This document shows, one piece after another, positions 16,477 through 24,320 of a DNA stretch of 41,240 nt. The notes under the pieces were generated by a model. The model had not been told where the DNA came from. It saw only the letters and a list, made by a program, of their open reading frames with translations, and searched no databases. Origin of the DNA: Nocardioides lijunqiniae (lineage in GTDB: Bacteria; Actinomycetota; Actinomycetes; Propionibacteriales; Nocardioidaceae); NCBI RefSeq assembly GCF_015024225.1, contig NZ_JACJGM010000041.1, positions 1 through 41,240 on the forward strand, read 5' to 3'. Position 1 is the first letter of the stretch, and every line of letters starts with the position of its first letter. The translations under genes and the position numbers were made by a program.

Positions 16477-17136
16477 GTGCCCGACACCAGCATGCCCGCG
16501 GACCTGCTCGCCCACGCCCTCGCCGCCAAGGGCTTCATGCCCGAGGACGAGGGCGACCTGCTGCACCGGGTGGCCCGGGAGCGGCTCCCCCACGGCATCG
16601 CGCTCGAGGTCGGCACCTACTGCGGCAAGTCGGCCGTCTACCTCGGCGCCGCGGCCCGCGAGGTCGGCGGCACCGTCGTCACCGTCGACCACCACCGCGG
16701 CTCGGAGGAGAACCAGGCCGGCTGGGAGCACCACGACCCCACGCTCGTCGACGCCGACCTCGGCCTCATGGACACGCTCCCGGTCTTCCGCCGCACGATC
16801 GCCGCCGCCGGGCTGGAGGAGCAGGTCGTCGCCGTCGTCGGCCGCAGCACCACCGTCGCCCAGCTGTGGCGCACCCCCCTGTCGCTGCTCTTCATCGACG
16901 GCGGGCACGCGGAGGTCCACGCCCAGAACGACTACGCCGGCTGGGCGCACTGGCTGCTGCCCGGCGGTGCGCTGGTCATCCACGACGTCTTCGCCGACCC
17001 CGCCGACGGCGGCCAGGCGCCGTACCACGTCTTCCAGCGCGCCCTGACGAGCGGCTCGTTCGCCGAGTCCGACGTCTGTGGCTCCATGCGCGTCCTCACC
17101 CGCACCTCCGGCGACCCCGGCACCCCCGTCGGCTGA
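16477..17136 (+). CDS. Class I SAM-dependent methyltransferase, probably KstR-regulated
   Basis: A 219-residue Rossmann-fold methyltransferase of the Methyltransf_24 type, predicted soluble. The SAM-binding region is ALEVGTYCGKSAVYLG (about 43-58), the acidic end of strand 2 is VVTVDHH, and the strand 4 motif LLFIDGGH lies near 138-145, followed by LLPGGALVIHDVF. The GTG at 16477 lies seven bases after TAGAGT, the same spacing as the leaderless esterase gene. GTG 16468 and ATG 16492 are alternatives in frame. The substrate is unknown. The operator upstream suggests a steroid or a small molecule made during steroid breakdown; that link is inference. Confidence 0.8.
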   Translation: MPDTSMPADLLAHALAAKGFMPEDEGDLLHRVARERLPHGIALEVGTYCGKSAVYLGAAAREVGGTVVTVDHHRGSEENQAGWEHHDPTLVDADLGLMDTLPVFRRTIAAAGLEEQVVAVVGRSTTVAQLWRTPLSLLFIDGGHAEVHAQNDYAGWAHWLLPGGALVIHDVFADPADGGQAPYHVFQRALTSGSFAESDVCGSMRVLTRTSGDPGTPVG

Positions 17137-17160
17137 CCGAGCCTCAGCGCCACAGTGGTC

Positions 17161-17815
17161 GGTGGTTGAGGTGCGAGCGCAGCGAGCCTCGAAACCACGC
17201 CCGCCGCACCGCACCGGTGGTCGAGCAGCGAGGAGCGCCAGCGACGAGCGCGCGTCGAGACCCCTGCACCTCTGGTTGTCTGCTCGGGGCCGGACTGGGG
17301 TGCCGCGCGCTTAGCCGGTCGCGTCTCCGCCTCAAGGATCGCCTTCGGCGCCCGCTTCGCGGCGCCCTTCGGGCGTCCTTGACCCGGAGCCTCTCTCGAC
17401 CGGCTTGACGGCGCACGGGGCGACACGGGCTTCGCCCGCGCCGCCCGCGCAAAGCGCGGCACCCCTCTGGTGGGGTTGGTGTGGCTGGTGGTGCGACGAC
17501 CGACACTCAGCGTCGGCAGTTGGTCACCACCGCGGCCCGGCCGAGCGTGGCTAGCTCGGCGTGAGGCGCGAACTGCCGACGCTGGTGACCGATAAGCAGG
17601 GGCCGCGCTGTTTGCGGGCGGCGCGGCGAAGCCGCCGCCGCCCGTGCGCCGTCCCAGCAGCCCGGGAGAGGCTCGGAGTCAAGGACGCCCGAAGGGCGCC
17701 GCGAAGCGGGCGAAGCTCCTTGACGCCGAGACCCGGGCTGCTAGCGCGCGGGCCAACACCAGCCCCGCACACATCAGGTGGTTTCGAGGCTCGCTGCGCT
17801 CGCACCTCAACCACC
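17161..17815. repeat. Composite palindromic repeat element, copy B
   Basis: About 655 bp, clearly the same element as 7567-8208 and again between convergent genes. The hairpin repeat is at 17161-17198, the 47-bp partner at 17216-17262, and the inverted hairpin repeat at 17778-17815. Inner inverted arms are 17332-17383 and 17678-17724; central inverted motifs are 17511-17521 and 17571-17581. Small hairpins such as GCCCTTCGGGC occur in the arms. No credible gene inside. Confidence 0.85.
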
Positions 17816-17891
17816 GTGGGATCAGCGCGGCGGTCGGGTCACGGGGTCTCGACGGGCGCTCGTCGCTGGCGCTCCTCGCTGCTCGACCACC
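17778..17891. repeat. Inverted short-repeat unit at the right end of copy B
   Basis: One hairpin repeat (17778-17815) plus the 47-bp partner in inverted orientation (17845-17891), the same unit that is triplicated at 8171-8502. It ends 20 bases before the aroQ stop and could form the terminator for aroQ transcripts. Confidence 0.85.
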
Positions 17892-17911
17892 GGAGGCGGG
17901 GCGTGCCTGCG

Positions 17912-18340
17912 CTAGCCTCCGGCGACGCGCTCGAGCGCGATGCGGTAGCCGTCGACCCCGAGGCCGGCGACCACCTCGACGGCGTACGGCGTGACGACCG
18001 AGTGGTGGCGGAACTCCTCGGGGCGCTGGTGCGGGTCGGAGATGTGCACCTCGACCAGCGGCGCGGTCAGCTGGGCGCAGGCGTCCAGGATCGCGTAGGA
18101 GTAGTGCGTCCAGGCGGCGGCGTTGAGGACCACCGGGTCGCCGTCGTCGGCGGCGGCGTTGAGCCAGTCGAGCATCTGGCCCTCGTGGTTGGTCTGGCGG
18201 ACCTCCACCTCCAGGCCCAGGCCGGCGCCCCACCCGACGCACAGGTCGGCGAGCTCGGCGTGCGTGGTGGTCCCGTAGATCTCGGGCTGGCGCCGCCCGA
18301 GGCGGCCCAGGTTGGGCCCGTTGAGGACGAGCACCCTCAC
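17912..18340 (-). CDS. aroQ: Type II 3-dehydroquinate dehydratase
   Basis: A 142-residue class II dehydroquinase that converts 3-dehydroquinate to 3-dehydroshikimate in the shikimate pathway; the family is usually a cytosolic dodecamer. LNGPNLGRLGRRQPEIYG (5-22) holds the active-site arginine and tyrosine loop. NAAAWTHYSYAI, VEVHISDPHQR and FRHHSVV are the other conserved blocks. Length is typical (about 145). The GTG at 18340 overlaps the aroB stop (GTGA). It is the last gene of the leftward aro operon, and repeats follow. Confidence 0.95.
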   Translation of the reverse strand: MRVLVLNGPNLGRLGRRQPEIYGTTTHAELADLCVGWGAGLGLEVEVRQTNHEGQMLDWLNAAADDGDPVVLNAAAWTHYSYAILDACAQLTAPLVEVHISDPHQRPEEFRHHSVVTPYAVEVVAGLGVDGYRIALERVAGG

Positions 18341-19437
18341 GGCCGGCCGCCCGTCACCACGCCGAAGGCGGTGCGCAGGTGCTCCTCGGAGGGGCCGGCC
18401 AGGATGACCGGGCGCCCGACGTCCTCGAGGACCACGAACCGCAGCTGCGAGCCTCGGGACTTCTTGTCGACCGCCATGGCGGCGTGCAGCTCGTCGAAGC
18501 CGGCGCCGTCGTACGTCGTCGGCAGCCCGACCCGGGAGAACGCCGTGTGGTGCCGGTCGGCGACCTCCGGGGCGAGCACGCCGGCGGCGCGCGCCAGCTC
18601 GGCGGCGAAGACAGCGCCGATGGCGACCGCCTCGCCGTGGCGGATCGCGTAGTCCTCGGAGCGCTCGATCGCGTGGGCCAGGGTGTGGCCGTAGTTGAGC
18701 GCCTCGCGGCCCGGGTGCCCGTCGCTGCCGCCGGTCTCCTTGAGGTCGGTGACCACGATGTCGATCTTGACCTGGATGGCCCGCTCGACCAGCTCACGCA
18801 GGACGTCGGAGCCGGCCGTCAGCGCCTCGGGCTCGGTCGTCTCGACCAGCCGCAGGATCTCGGGATCGGCGACGAAGCCGCACTTGACGACCTCGCCGAG
18901 GCCGGCGACCAGCTCCTCGCGCGGCAGCGACGCCAGCAGGCGCAGGTCGCACAGGACGCCGGCGGGCTCGTGGAAGCTGCCGACGAGGTTCTTGCCGGCG
19001 GCGGTGTTGACGCCGGTCTTGCCACCGACGGCCGCGTCCACCATCGCCAGCAGCGTCGTCGGCACGTGCACCACGCGGACCCCGCGCAGCCAGGTGGCGG
19101 CGACGAAGCCGCCGAGGTCGGTCGTGGCGCCGCCGCCGAAGGTCACGACGGCGTCGGATCGGGTGAAGCCGGCCTCGCCCAGGGCCTCCCAGCAATCGTT
19201 GGCGACCGAGGAGGTCTTCGCCCGCTCGCCGTCGGGCAGCCCGAGCGCCAGGACGTCGTAGTGCTCGCGCAGCGCGTCCAGCACCGGCTCGGCCTGCTCC
19301 CCCAGCGCGCCGGCGAAGAGCAGCGCCACCCGCTGGACGTCCTCGCCCAGGATGGCCGGCAGCCGCTCGGCAAGGTCCTCGCCCACCACCACGTCGTACG
19401 GCGACGCGCCGCCGACGTGCAGCACGGTGGCGCTCAC
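18337..19437 (-). CDS. aroB: 3-Dehydroquinate synthase
   Basis: A 366-residue NAD- and metal-dependent synthase that cyclises DAHP to 3-dehydroquinate. GGGATTDLGGFVAATWLRG and PTTLLAMVDAAVGGKTGVN are the cofactor- and substrate-binding blocks. Metal ligands are expected in GLGEVVKCGF, NYGHTLAHAIE and RHGEAVAIG. The GTG at 19437 overlaps the aroK stop and its stop overlaps the aroQ start, so the three genes are coupled. Length and motifs are normal for the family. Confidence 0.96.
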   Translation of the reverse strand: MSATVLHVGGASPYDVVVGEDLAERLPAILGEDVQRVALLFAGALGEQAEPVLDALREHYDVLALGLPDGERAKTSSVANDCWEALGEAGFTRSDAVVTFGGGATTDLGGFVAATWLRGVRVVHVPTTLLAMVDAAVGGKTGVNTAAGKNLVGSFHEPAGVLCDLRLLASLPREELVAGLGEVVKCGFVADPEILRLVETTEPEALTAGSDVLRELVERAIQVKIDIVVTDLKETGGSDGHPGREALNYGHTLAHAIERSEDYAIRHGEAVAIGAVFAAELARAAGVLAPEVADRHHTAFSRVGLPTTYDGAGFDELHAAMAVDKKSRGSQLRFVVLEDVGRPVILAGPSEEHLRTAFGVVTGGRP

Positions 19438-19928
19438 GGTAGCGCCTTCTCGATCTCGGCCACGATGTCCCCCGGGGAGCGCTGGTCGGTGTCGACGGTC
19501 AGGTCGGCGACGGCGGTGTAGACGGGAGCCCGCTCGTCGAGCAGGGCCTTGATGCGCGAGCGCACGTTGCCGAGCAGCAGCGGACGACCGGTGCCCAGGC
19601 CGACCCGCTTGACCGCCTCGGAGAGGCCCACGCGCAGGAAGACGACCTGGTGGTCGACCAGCAGCTCGCGGGTGTCGGGGTCGAGGACCGCGCCGCCGCC
19701 CAGCGACACGACGCCGTCGTGCTCGGCCAGCACCGCGGCCACCGCGGCCTTCTCGAGCGCGCGGAAGTGCTCCTCGCCGGAGTCGACGAAGATGTCGGAG
19801 ATCGCGCGCCCCTCGCGAGCCTCGATCTCGACGTCGACGTCGCGCGCGGTCACGCCCAGCGCCTCGGCGAGCAGTGGGCCGACGGTCGACTTGCCCGCCC
19901 CCATGGGGCCGACGAGGACGACGCTCAC
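19434..19928 (-). CDS. aroK: Shikimate kinase
   Basis: A 164-residue P-loop kinase that phosphorylates shikimate at the 3-hydroxyl. Walker A GPMGAGKST is at 8-16. DVDVEIEAREGRAISDIF holds the shikimate-binding Asp, and SLGGGAVLD the Gly-rich loop. GTGRPLL is the lid arginine region. The GTG at 19928 overlaps the aroC stop. A longer upstream reading is in the wrong frame for aroC and is rejected. Confidence 0.95.
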   Translation of the reverse strand: MSVVLVGPMGAGKSTVGPLLAEALGVTARDVDVEIEAREGRAISDIFVDSGEEHFRALEKAAVAAVLAEHDGVVSLGGGAVLDPDTRELLVDHQVVFLRVGLSEAVKRVGLGTGRPLLLGNVRSRIKALLDERAPVYTAVADLTVDTDQRSPGDIVAEIEKALP

Positions 19929-21103
19929 CGGTACCTCAGGGCGTCGAGGTAGCCCTCCACGTTGCGCCGGGTCTCCTGCACCGAGTCGCCGCCGAACTTC
20001 TCCACGACGGCGTCCGCGAGCACCAGCGCGACCATGGCCTCGGCCACGATCCCGGCGGCCGGGACGGCGCACACGTCGGAGCGCTGGTGGTGGGCCACCG
20101 TGGCCTCCCCGGTCGTGACGTCGACGGTGCGCAGCGCGCGCGGCACGGTGGCGATCGGCTTCATGGCCGCGCGGACCCGCAGCACCTCGCCGGTGGTCAT
20201 CCCGCCCTCGGTGCCGCCGGAGCGTCCCGACGTACGTCGGATGCCGTCGTCGGTCGGCACGATCTCGTCGTGGGCCAGCGAGCCGGGCGTGGCGGCGAGC
20301 GCGAAGCCGTCGCCGACCTCGACGCCCTTGATCGCCTGGATGCCCATCAGGGCGCCGGCGAGGCGCGAGTCGAGGCGACGGTCCCAGTGGACGTGGGAGC
20401 CCAGCCCCGGCGGGAGCCCGTGGACGACGACCTCGACGACGCCGCCGAGGGTGTCGCCGTCCTTGTGCGCCTGGTCGATGGCCGCGACCATCCCCGCCGA
20501 CGTGTCGGGGTCCAGGCAGCGCACCGGGTCCTCGTCGAGGCGCGCGACGTCGTCGGCCTCGGGCCAGAGACCGTCGGGGGCACGCACGCCGCCGAGCTCG
20601 ATGACGTGGGAGACGACGCGGGCGCCGACGGCCTGCTCGAGGAAGTTGGTGGCGACCCGGCCCAGGGCCACCCGGGCCGCGGTCTCGCGCGCCGAGGCGC
20701 GCTCGAGGATCGGGCGGGCGTCGTCGAAGTCGTACTTCTGCATGCCCGCCAGGTCGGCGTGGCCGGGCCTCGGCCGGGTCAGCGGGGCGTTGCGCGCCAT
20801 CGACTCCAGCTCGGCGGGGTCCACCGGGTCGGCCGACATGACCCGCTCCCACTTGGGCCACTCGGTGTTGCCGACCTGCAGCGCCACCGGTCCGCCCTGG
20901 GTGAGCCCGTGGCGCACGCCGCCGGTGATCGTCACCTGGTCCTGCTCGAACTTCATACGGGCGCCGCGGCCGTAGCCGAGGCGCCGTCGGGCGAGGGAGT
21001 CGGCGATGTCGTCGGAGGTCACCCGCACATGGGCGGGGAGCCCCTCGAGGATCGCGACCAGGGACGGGCCGTGGGACTCGCCCGCGGTGAGCCAACGCAG
21101 CAT
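19925..21103 (-). CDS. aroC: Chorismate synthase
   Basis: A 392-residue chorismate synthase, which uses reduced FMN to eliminate phosphate from EPSP. Signatures are GESHGPSLVAILEG at the N-terminus, RRLGYGRGARMKFEQDQV (about 39-56), and TEGGMTTGEVLRVRAAMKPI around 240-260. The ATG at 21103 has no strong ribosome-binding site, and the 40-base gap before it is the largest in this part of the operon. The stop overlaps aroK. Family assignment is certain. Confidence 0.97.
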   Translation of the reverse strand: MLRWLTAGESHGPSLVAILEGLPAHVRVTSDDIADSLARRRLGYGRGARMKFEQDQVTITGGVRHGLTQGGPVALQVGNTEWPKWERVMSADPVDPAELESMARNAPLTRPRPGHADLAGMQKYDFDDARPILERASARETAARVALGRVATNFLEQAVGARVVSHVIELGGVRAPDGLWPEADDVARLDEDPVRCLDPDTSAGMVAAIDQAHKDGDTLGGVVEVVVHGLPPGLGSHVHWDRRLDSRLAGALMGIQAIKGVEVGDGFALAATPGSLAHDEIVPTDDGIRRTSGRSGGTEGGMTTGEVLRVRAAMKPIATVPRALRTVDVTTGEATVAHHQRSDVCAVPAAGIVAEAMVALVLADAVVEKFGGDSVQETRRNVEGYLDALRYR

Positions 21104-21143
21104 GGAGGCAGTCTTTCATTGACCGCCACGGACGCTGCGCCGG

Positions 21144-21851
21144 TCACCCCTCCACGAGACTGCGCAGCACCGGCTCCCCCACGGCGATGCCCGCCAGGGC
21201 GCCCACGAGCATGAAGGGACCGAAGGGGAAGGCCCGACGCTCGACGACGCGCAGCAGCGCGAGCACCCCGCCGCCGACGCCGCCCAGCAGGAAGCCGGCG
21301 TACAGCCCGACGAGGAGCTCGCCCCAGCCGAGGTAGCCCAGCGCGATGCCGAGGATCCCGGACAGCCGCACGTCGCCGTAGCCGAGCCCGGAGGGGTGCA
21401 CGAACCACAGCAGGAAGAACGACCCGCCGGCGATCAGCCAGCCCCAGCCGGCCCGCAGCAGGGCGTCGACGTCGCCGGTGAGGGCGGCCGCGGCGAGCAC
21501 CAGCACCACGGTCAGCACGTACGTCGGAGCGATCACCGTCGTGGGCAGCAGCCTTGTCCGCCAGTCGATCACCGCAAGCGCCACGCAGATGGGCACGAGC
21601 GGGACGAGGTAGAGCAGCGGCCACTGCGGGCCGACGACCGCGCCGATGACCGCGCCGGCGAGGGCGGCGGCCAGCGCGGCCTTCGCGGCGAGGCCCGGCC
21701 GCGCCGCGACGGCGGCGTAGGTCTCCTTGGGCAGCAGCTCGCCGGGCTCGGGGGCCGGCTCGGGCACCCGTCGCACCAGGTCCGGCACCAGCAGGCCCAG
21801 GGCGCAGCACGCGGCCATCACCAGGAAGAGGCTGGCCGGGGCCTCGGTCAC
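21144..21851 (-). CDS. Prepilin peptidase-like A24 aspartic protease
   Basis: A 235-residue polytopic membrane protein of peptidase family A24, which cleaves type IV prepilin or Flp leader peptides at the inner face of the membrane. The two catalytic aspartates are D96 in VIDWRTRLLP and D160 in GLGYGDV. Several hydrophobic helices surround them. It lacks the long N-terminal methyltransferase region with paired CxxC of TadV/PilD-type full-length enzymes, so it is the short form. The GTG at 21851 overlaps the aroE stop. No pilin genes lie in the window; its substrates must be elsewhere. Confidence 0.87.
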   Translation of the reverse strand: MTEAPASLFLVMAACCALGLLVPDLVRRVPEPAPEPGELLPKETYAAVAARPGLAAKAALAAALAGAVIGAVVGPQWPLLYLVPLVPICVALAVIDWRTRLLPTTVIAPTYVLTVVLVLAAAALTGDVDALLRAGWGWLIAGGSFFLLWFVHPSGLGYGDVRLSGILGIALGYLGWGELLVGLYAGFLLGGVGGGVLALLRVVERRAFPFGPFMLVGALAGIAVGEPVLRSLVEG

Positions 21852-22657
21852 GGCCCCGGCCGCACCGTGCGCGCCGCCAGGGCGCGATCGCCCGCGGCCC
21901 GCATGACGTCCAGCGGCGCGGTGACGCCGGTGAACAGCTCGAACTGGAGGGCGGCCTGGTGCACCAGCAGGTCGAGGCCGCTCACGAGGGGCCGCGACCC
22001 CGCGCTCGCCGCCAACGGCGTGGGCCACGGGTCGTAGAGCACCTCGAAGAGCACCGGCACGTCCGCGGCCAGCCGGACCAGCTCGGCGGTCTGCGCGGCG
22101 GCGGGGACCGTGGAGACCAGCACCTCCCCGCTCGGCACGTCCCCGAGGGAGCCGACGCGGACCTCCGGTCCGGAGGGATGGCGGGCGATCGCGTCCAGGG
22201 TCTCCCGCGCGCGCTCGGCCGACCGGGCGAGCACCGTGACCGTCGTGGCCCCCAGGTCGCACAGCGCCAGCCCGGTCGAGGCCGCGGTCGCACCCCCGCC
22301 CAGCACCGTGCCGGCCCGCACCGGACCGTCGTACCGCTCGCGGACGGCGGCCACCGCGCCCGGCAGGTCGGTGTTGTCGGCCAGCACCCGCCCCTCGGCC
22401 AGCACCAGCGTGTTGGCCGCACCGACCAGCCCGACGCGGTCGGTGACGTCGTCGGCGAGCGGCACGGCCTCCCGCTTGAGCGGCATCGTCAGCGAGAAGC
22501 CCCTCCACTCACCGCTGTGCAGCAGCTCCGGGAGCCCGCCCAGCCCGACCCGGACGGCGTCGTAGGTCCAGTCCAGGCCGAGCGCCTCGTAGCCGGCCCG
22601 GTGCAGCACCGGGGACAGCGAGTGGGAGATCGGGTCCCCCAGGACGGCGCACCTCAC
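21848..22657 (-). CDS. aroE: Shikimate dehydrogenase
   Basis: A 269-residue NADPH-dependent enzyme that reduces 3-dehydroshikimate to shikimate. The substrate site is PISHSLSPVLHRAGY (9-23) and SLTMPLK, with the catalytic lysine; NTDLPGA supplies the paired aspartate. The nucleotide-binding loop is LGGGATAAS. The GTG start at 22657 lies three bases after the mltG stop, and the stop overlaps the prepilin peptidase start. Normal length; the SLTMPLK form instead of NVT is usual in actinobacteria (as I recall for Mtb AroE). Confidence 0.94.
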   Translation of the reverse strand: MRCAVLGDPISHSLSPVLHRAGYEALGLDWTYDAVRVGLGGLPELLHSGEWRGFSLTMPLKREAVPLADDVTDRVGLVGAANTLVLAEGRVLADNTDLPGAVAAVRERYDGPVRAGTVLGGGATAASTGLALCDLGATTVTVLARSAERARETLDAIARHPSGPEVRVGSLGDVPSGEVLVSTVPAAAQTAELVRLAADVPVLFEVLYDPWPTPLAASAGSRPLVSGLDLLVHQAALQFELFTGVTAPLDVMRAAGDRALAARTVRPGP

Positions 22658-22660
22658 GGC

Positions 22661-23866
22661 TCAGCAGGCGTCGGACGTGGTGCAGTACTCGGTGAACTCG
22701 GCCTTGTAGTCGAGGAACTCGTCGTAGGACTCGGCGAACTTGGTCTCGCCGGTCTTGAGGTCGACCGTGACGTAGTAGTACCAGTCGCCCTTGGCCGGGT
22801 TGGTCGCCGCCTTGATGGCCGCGTCGCCGGGCGCCTCGATGGGACCGGGGGGCAGGCCCTTGTACTTGTGCGTGTTGTAGGGCGAGTCCACCTCCTTGTC
22901 CTCGTTGGTGATGGCCACGCCGAGGTTGCGGCCCAGCGCGAAGTTGACGGTCGCATCGATCTGGAGCAGCCCGATCGTGCCGGCGGTGCCCTCGTTCTCG
23001 ATGCGGTTGTAGATGACCCGCGCGACCTTGGCCATGTCCTTGGGCCGGGCCTCGGCCTCGGTGAGGCTGGCGATCGTCATCAGCTCGGCCTCGGTGTAGC
23101 CCAGCCGCTCGGCCGCGCCTGCGAGGTCGGCGTCCTCGGCGGCCTGCTTCCACCGGTCGACCATCTGGCGCAGGAGGTCGGCGGGCGTGGACCCCGGGGC
23201 GACGATGTACGTCGCCGGGAACAGGTAGCCCTCCGGGTTGCCGTCGGCGTAGTCGGGCAGCCCGAGCGCGTCGGCGTCCTCGAGGGCCCGGCGGATGCCC
23301 TTGACCTTGAAGTCGGTCTTCTCCGCGAGCGTCTCGACGGTCTGGTCGACGGTCAGCCCCTCGGGGAAGGTGACCTTCTCGACGCCCTTGTTGACGTTGT
23401 CGGGGTCGACCAGGACCTCGACGACGTCGGAGGCCTTCATCTCCTTCTGGAGCGAGAAGTAGCCGGCCTGGATGCTGGTGGCGTCGGGGTTGGAGCTGGC
23501 GGCCGCGGTGAACGCGTCCACGGAGGCGACGACGCCGGCCTCCTTGAGGTTGCGGCCCATGTCGGCGACGCTGTCGCCGCTCACGACCTGGAAGGTGACC
23601 CGGCCCGACCCCGGGCCGGGGTAGTCCTCGGCCTCGCCGAACTGGTCCTCCAGGAAGTCCATCCCGCGGGTCACGCCGAAGTAGAGCAGCCCGGCGACCA
23701 CGGCCAGGACCACGAGCACGGGCAGGCAGCCGGAGACACCACGGCGCTTGCGGCGGCGCGCGCCGCCGGCGGGGGCCTCGTAGACCTCGTCGACGAAGGA
23801 GCCCTCGTCGCTCTCGGTCCGGTCGTCCACGGGGCCATTCACTGGGCCGTTCACTGGGTCACTCAT
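22661..23866 (-). CDS. mltG: Endolytic murein transglycosylase MltG
   Basis: A 401-residue YceG-family lytic transglycosylase that cuts nascent peptidoglycan strands at the outer face of the membrane. Residues 1-45 are cytoplasmic with a basic RRRKRR patch, then one transmembrane helix (CLPVLVVLAVVAGLLYFGV). A LysM-like region follows, then the catalytic domain with E270 in IASLTEAEA, VARVIYNRIE, and the substrate loop SPYNTHKYKGLPPGPI. The ATG at 23866 overlaps the end of ruvX by eight bases. An upstream ATG within ruvX is less likely. Confidence 0.94.
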   Translation of the reverse strand: MSDPVNGPVNGPVDDRTESDEGSFVDEVYEAPAGGARRRKRRGVSGCLPVLVVLAVVAGLLYFGVTRGMDFLEDQFGEAEDYPGPGSGRVTFQVVSGDSVADMGRNLKEAGVVASVDAFTAAASSNPDATSIQAGYFSLQKEMKASDVVEVLVDPDNVNKGVEKVTFPEGLTVDQTVETLAEKTDFKVKGIRRALEDADALGLPDYADGNPEGYLFPATYIVAPGSTPADLLRQMVDRWKQAAEDADLAGAAERLGYTEAELMTIASLTEAEARPKDMAKVARVIYNRIENEGTAGTIGLLQIDATVNFALGRNLGVAITNEDKEVDSPYNTHKYKGLPPGPIEAPGDAAIKAATNPAKGDWYYYVTVDLKTGETKFAESYDEFLDYKAEFTEYCTTSDAC

Positions 23867-24320
23867 GGGTCTCCTCCACGATCTCACCCGGCGCGAGGCC
23901 CGAGGCGCGTTCGGTGTCGAGCGCGTGCTGCAGGATCAGGACGGCGGCCGCCTGGTCGACCACGGCACGCCGTTTGCGGCCCTTCTGGCCACGGTCGCGC
24001 AGCATAGCCTCCGCGGACACGGTGGTCAGACGCTCGTCGCACAGCCGGACCGGGACGGGCGCCACGCGACGGGCCAGCTGACCTGCGAACTCGCGAACCT
24101 TGGCGGCCGAGGGGCCCTCGCCGCCCGACAGCGAGCGGGGCAGGCCGACGACCACCTCGACGGCTCCCTCCTCGGCCAGGATCTGCTCGAGGCGGCGCAG
24201 GTCGCCCCTGCCCCGGCGCACGGTCTCCACCGGGGTCGCGAGGAAGCCGGAGGGGTCGCTGCGGGCGACCCCGATCCGGGCGTCCCCCGGATCGAGGCCC
24301 AGCCGCACACCGGGGCGCAT
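23859..24320 (-). CDS. ruvX: RuvX/YqgF RNase H-fold nuclease
   Basis: A 153-residue YqgF-family protein, a putative Holliday-junction resolvase or pre-16S rRNA nuclease. Active-site blocks are LGLDPGDARIGVARSD (8-23), VVVGLPRSLSGGEG, CDERLTT and VDQAAAVLILQ. Its ATG overlaps the alaS stop by one base (TGATG) and its end overlaps mltG. The alaS-ruvX-mltG order is widespread in actinobacteria. Length is normal. Confidence 0.94.
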   Translation of the reverse strand: MRPGVRLGLDPGDARIGVARSDPSGFLATPVETVRRGRGDLRRLEQILAEEGAVEVVVGLPRSLSGGEGPSAAKVREFAGQLARRVAPVPVRLCDERLTTVSAEAMLRDRGQKGRKRRAVVDQAAAVLILQHALDTERASGLAPGEIVEETHE

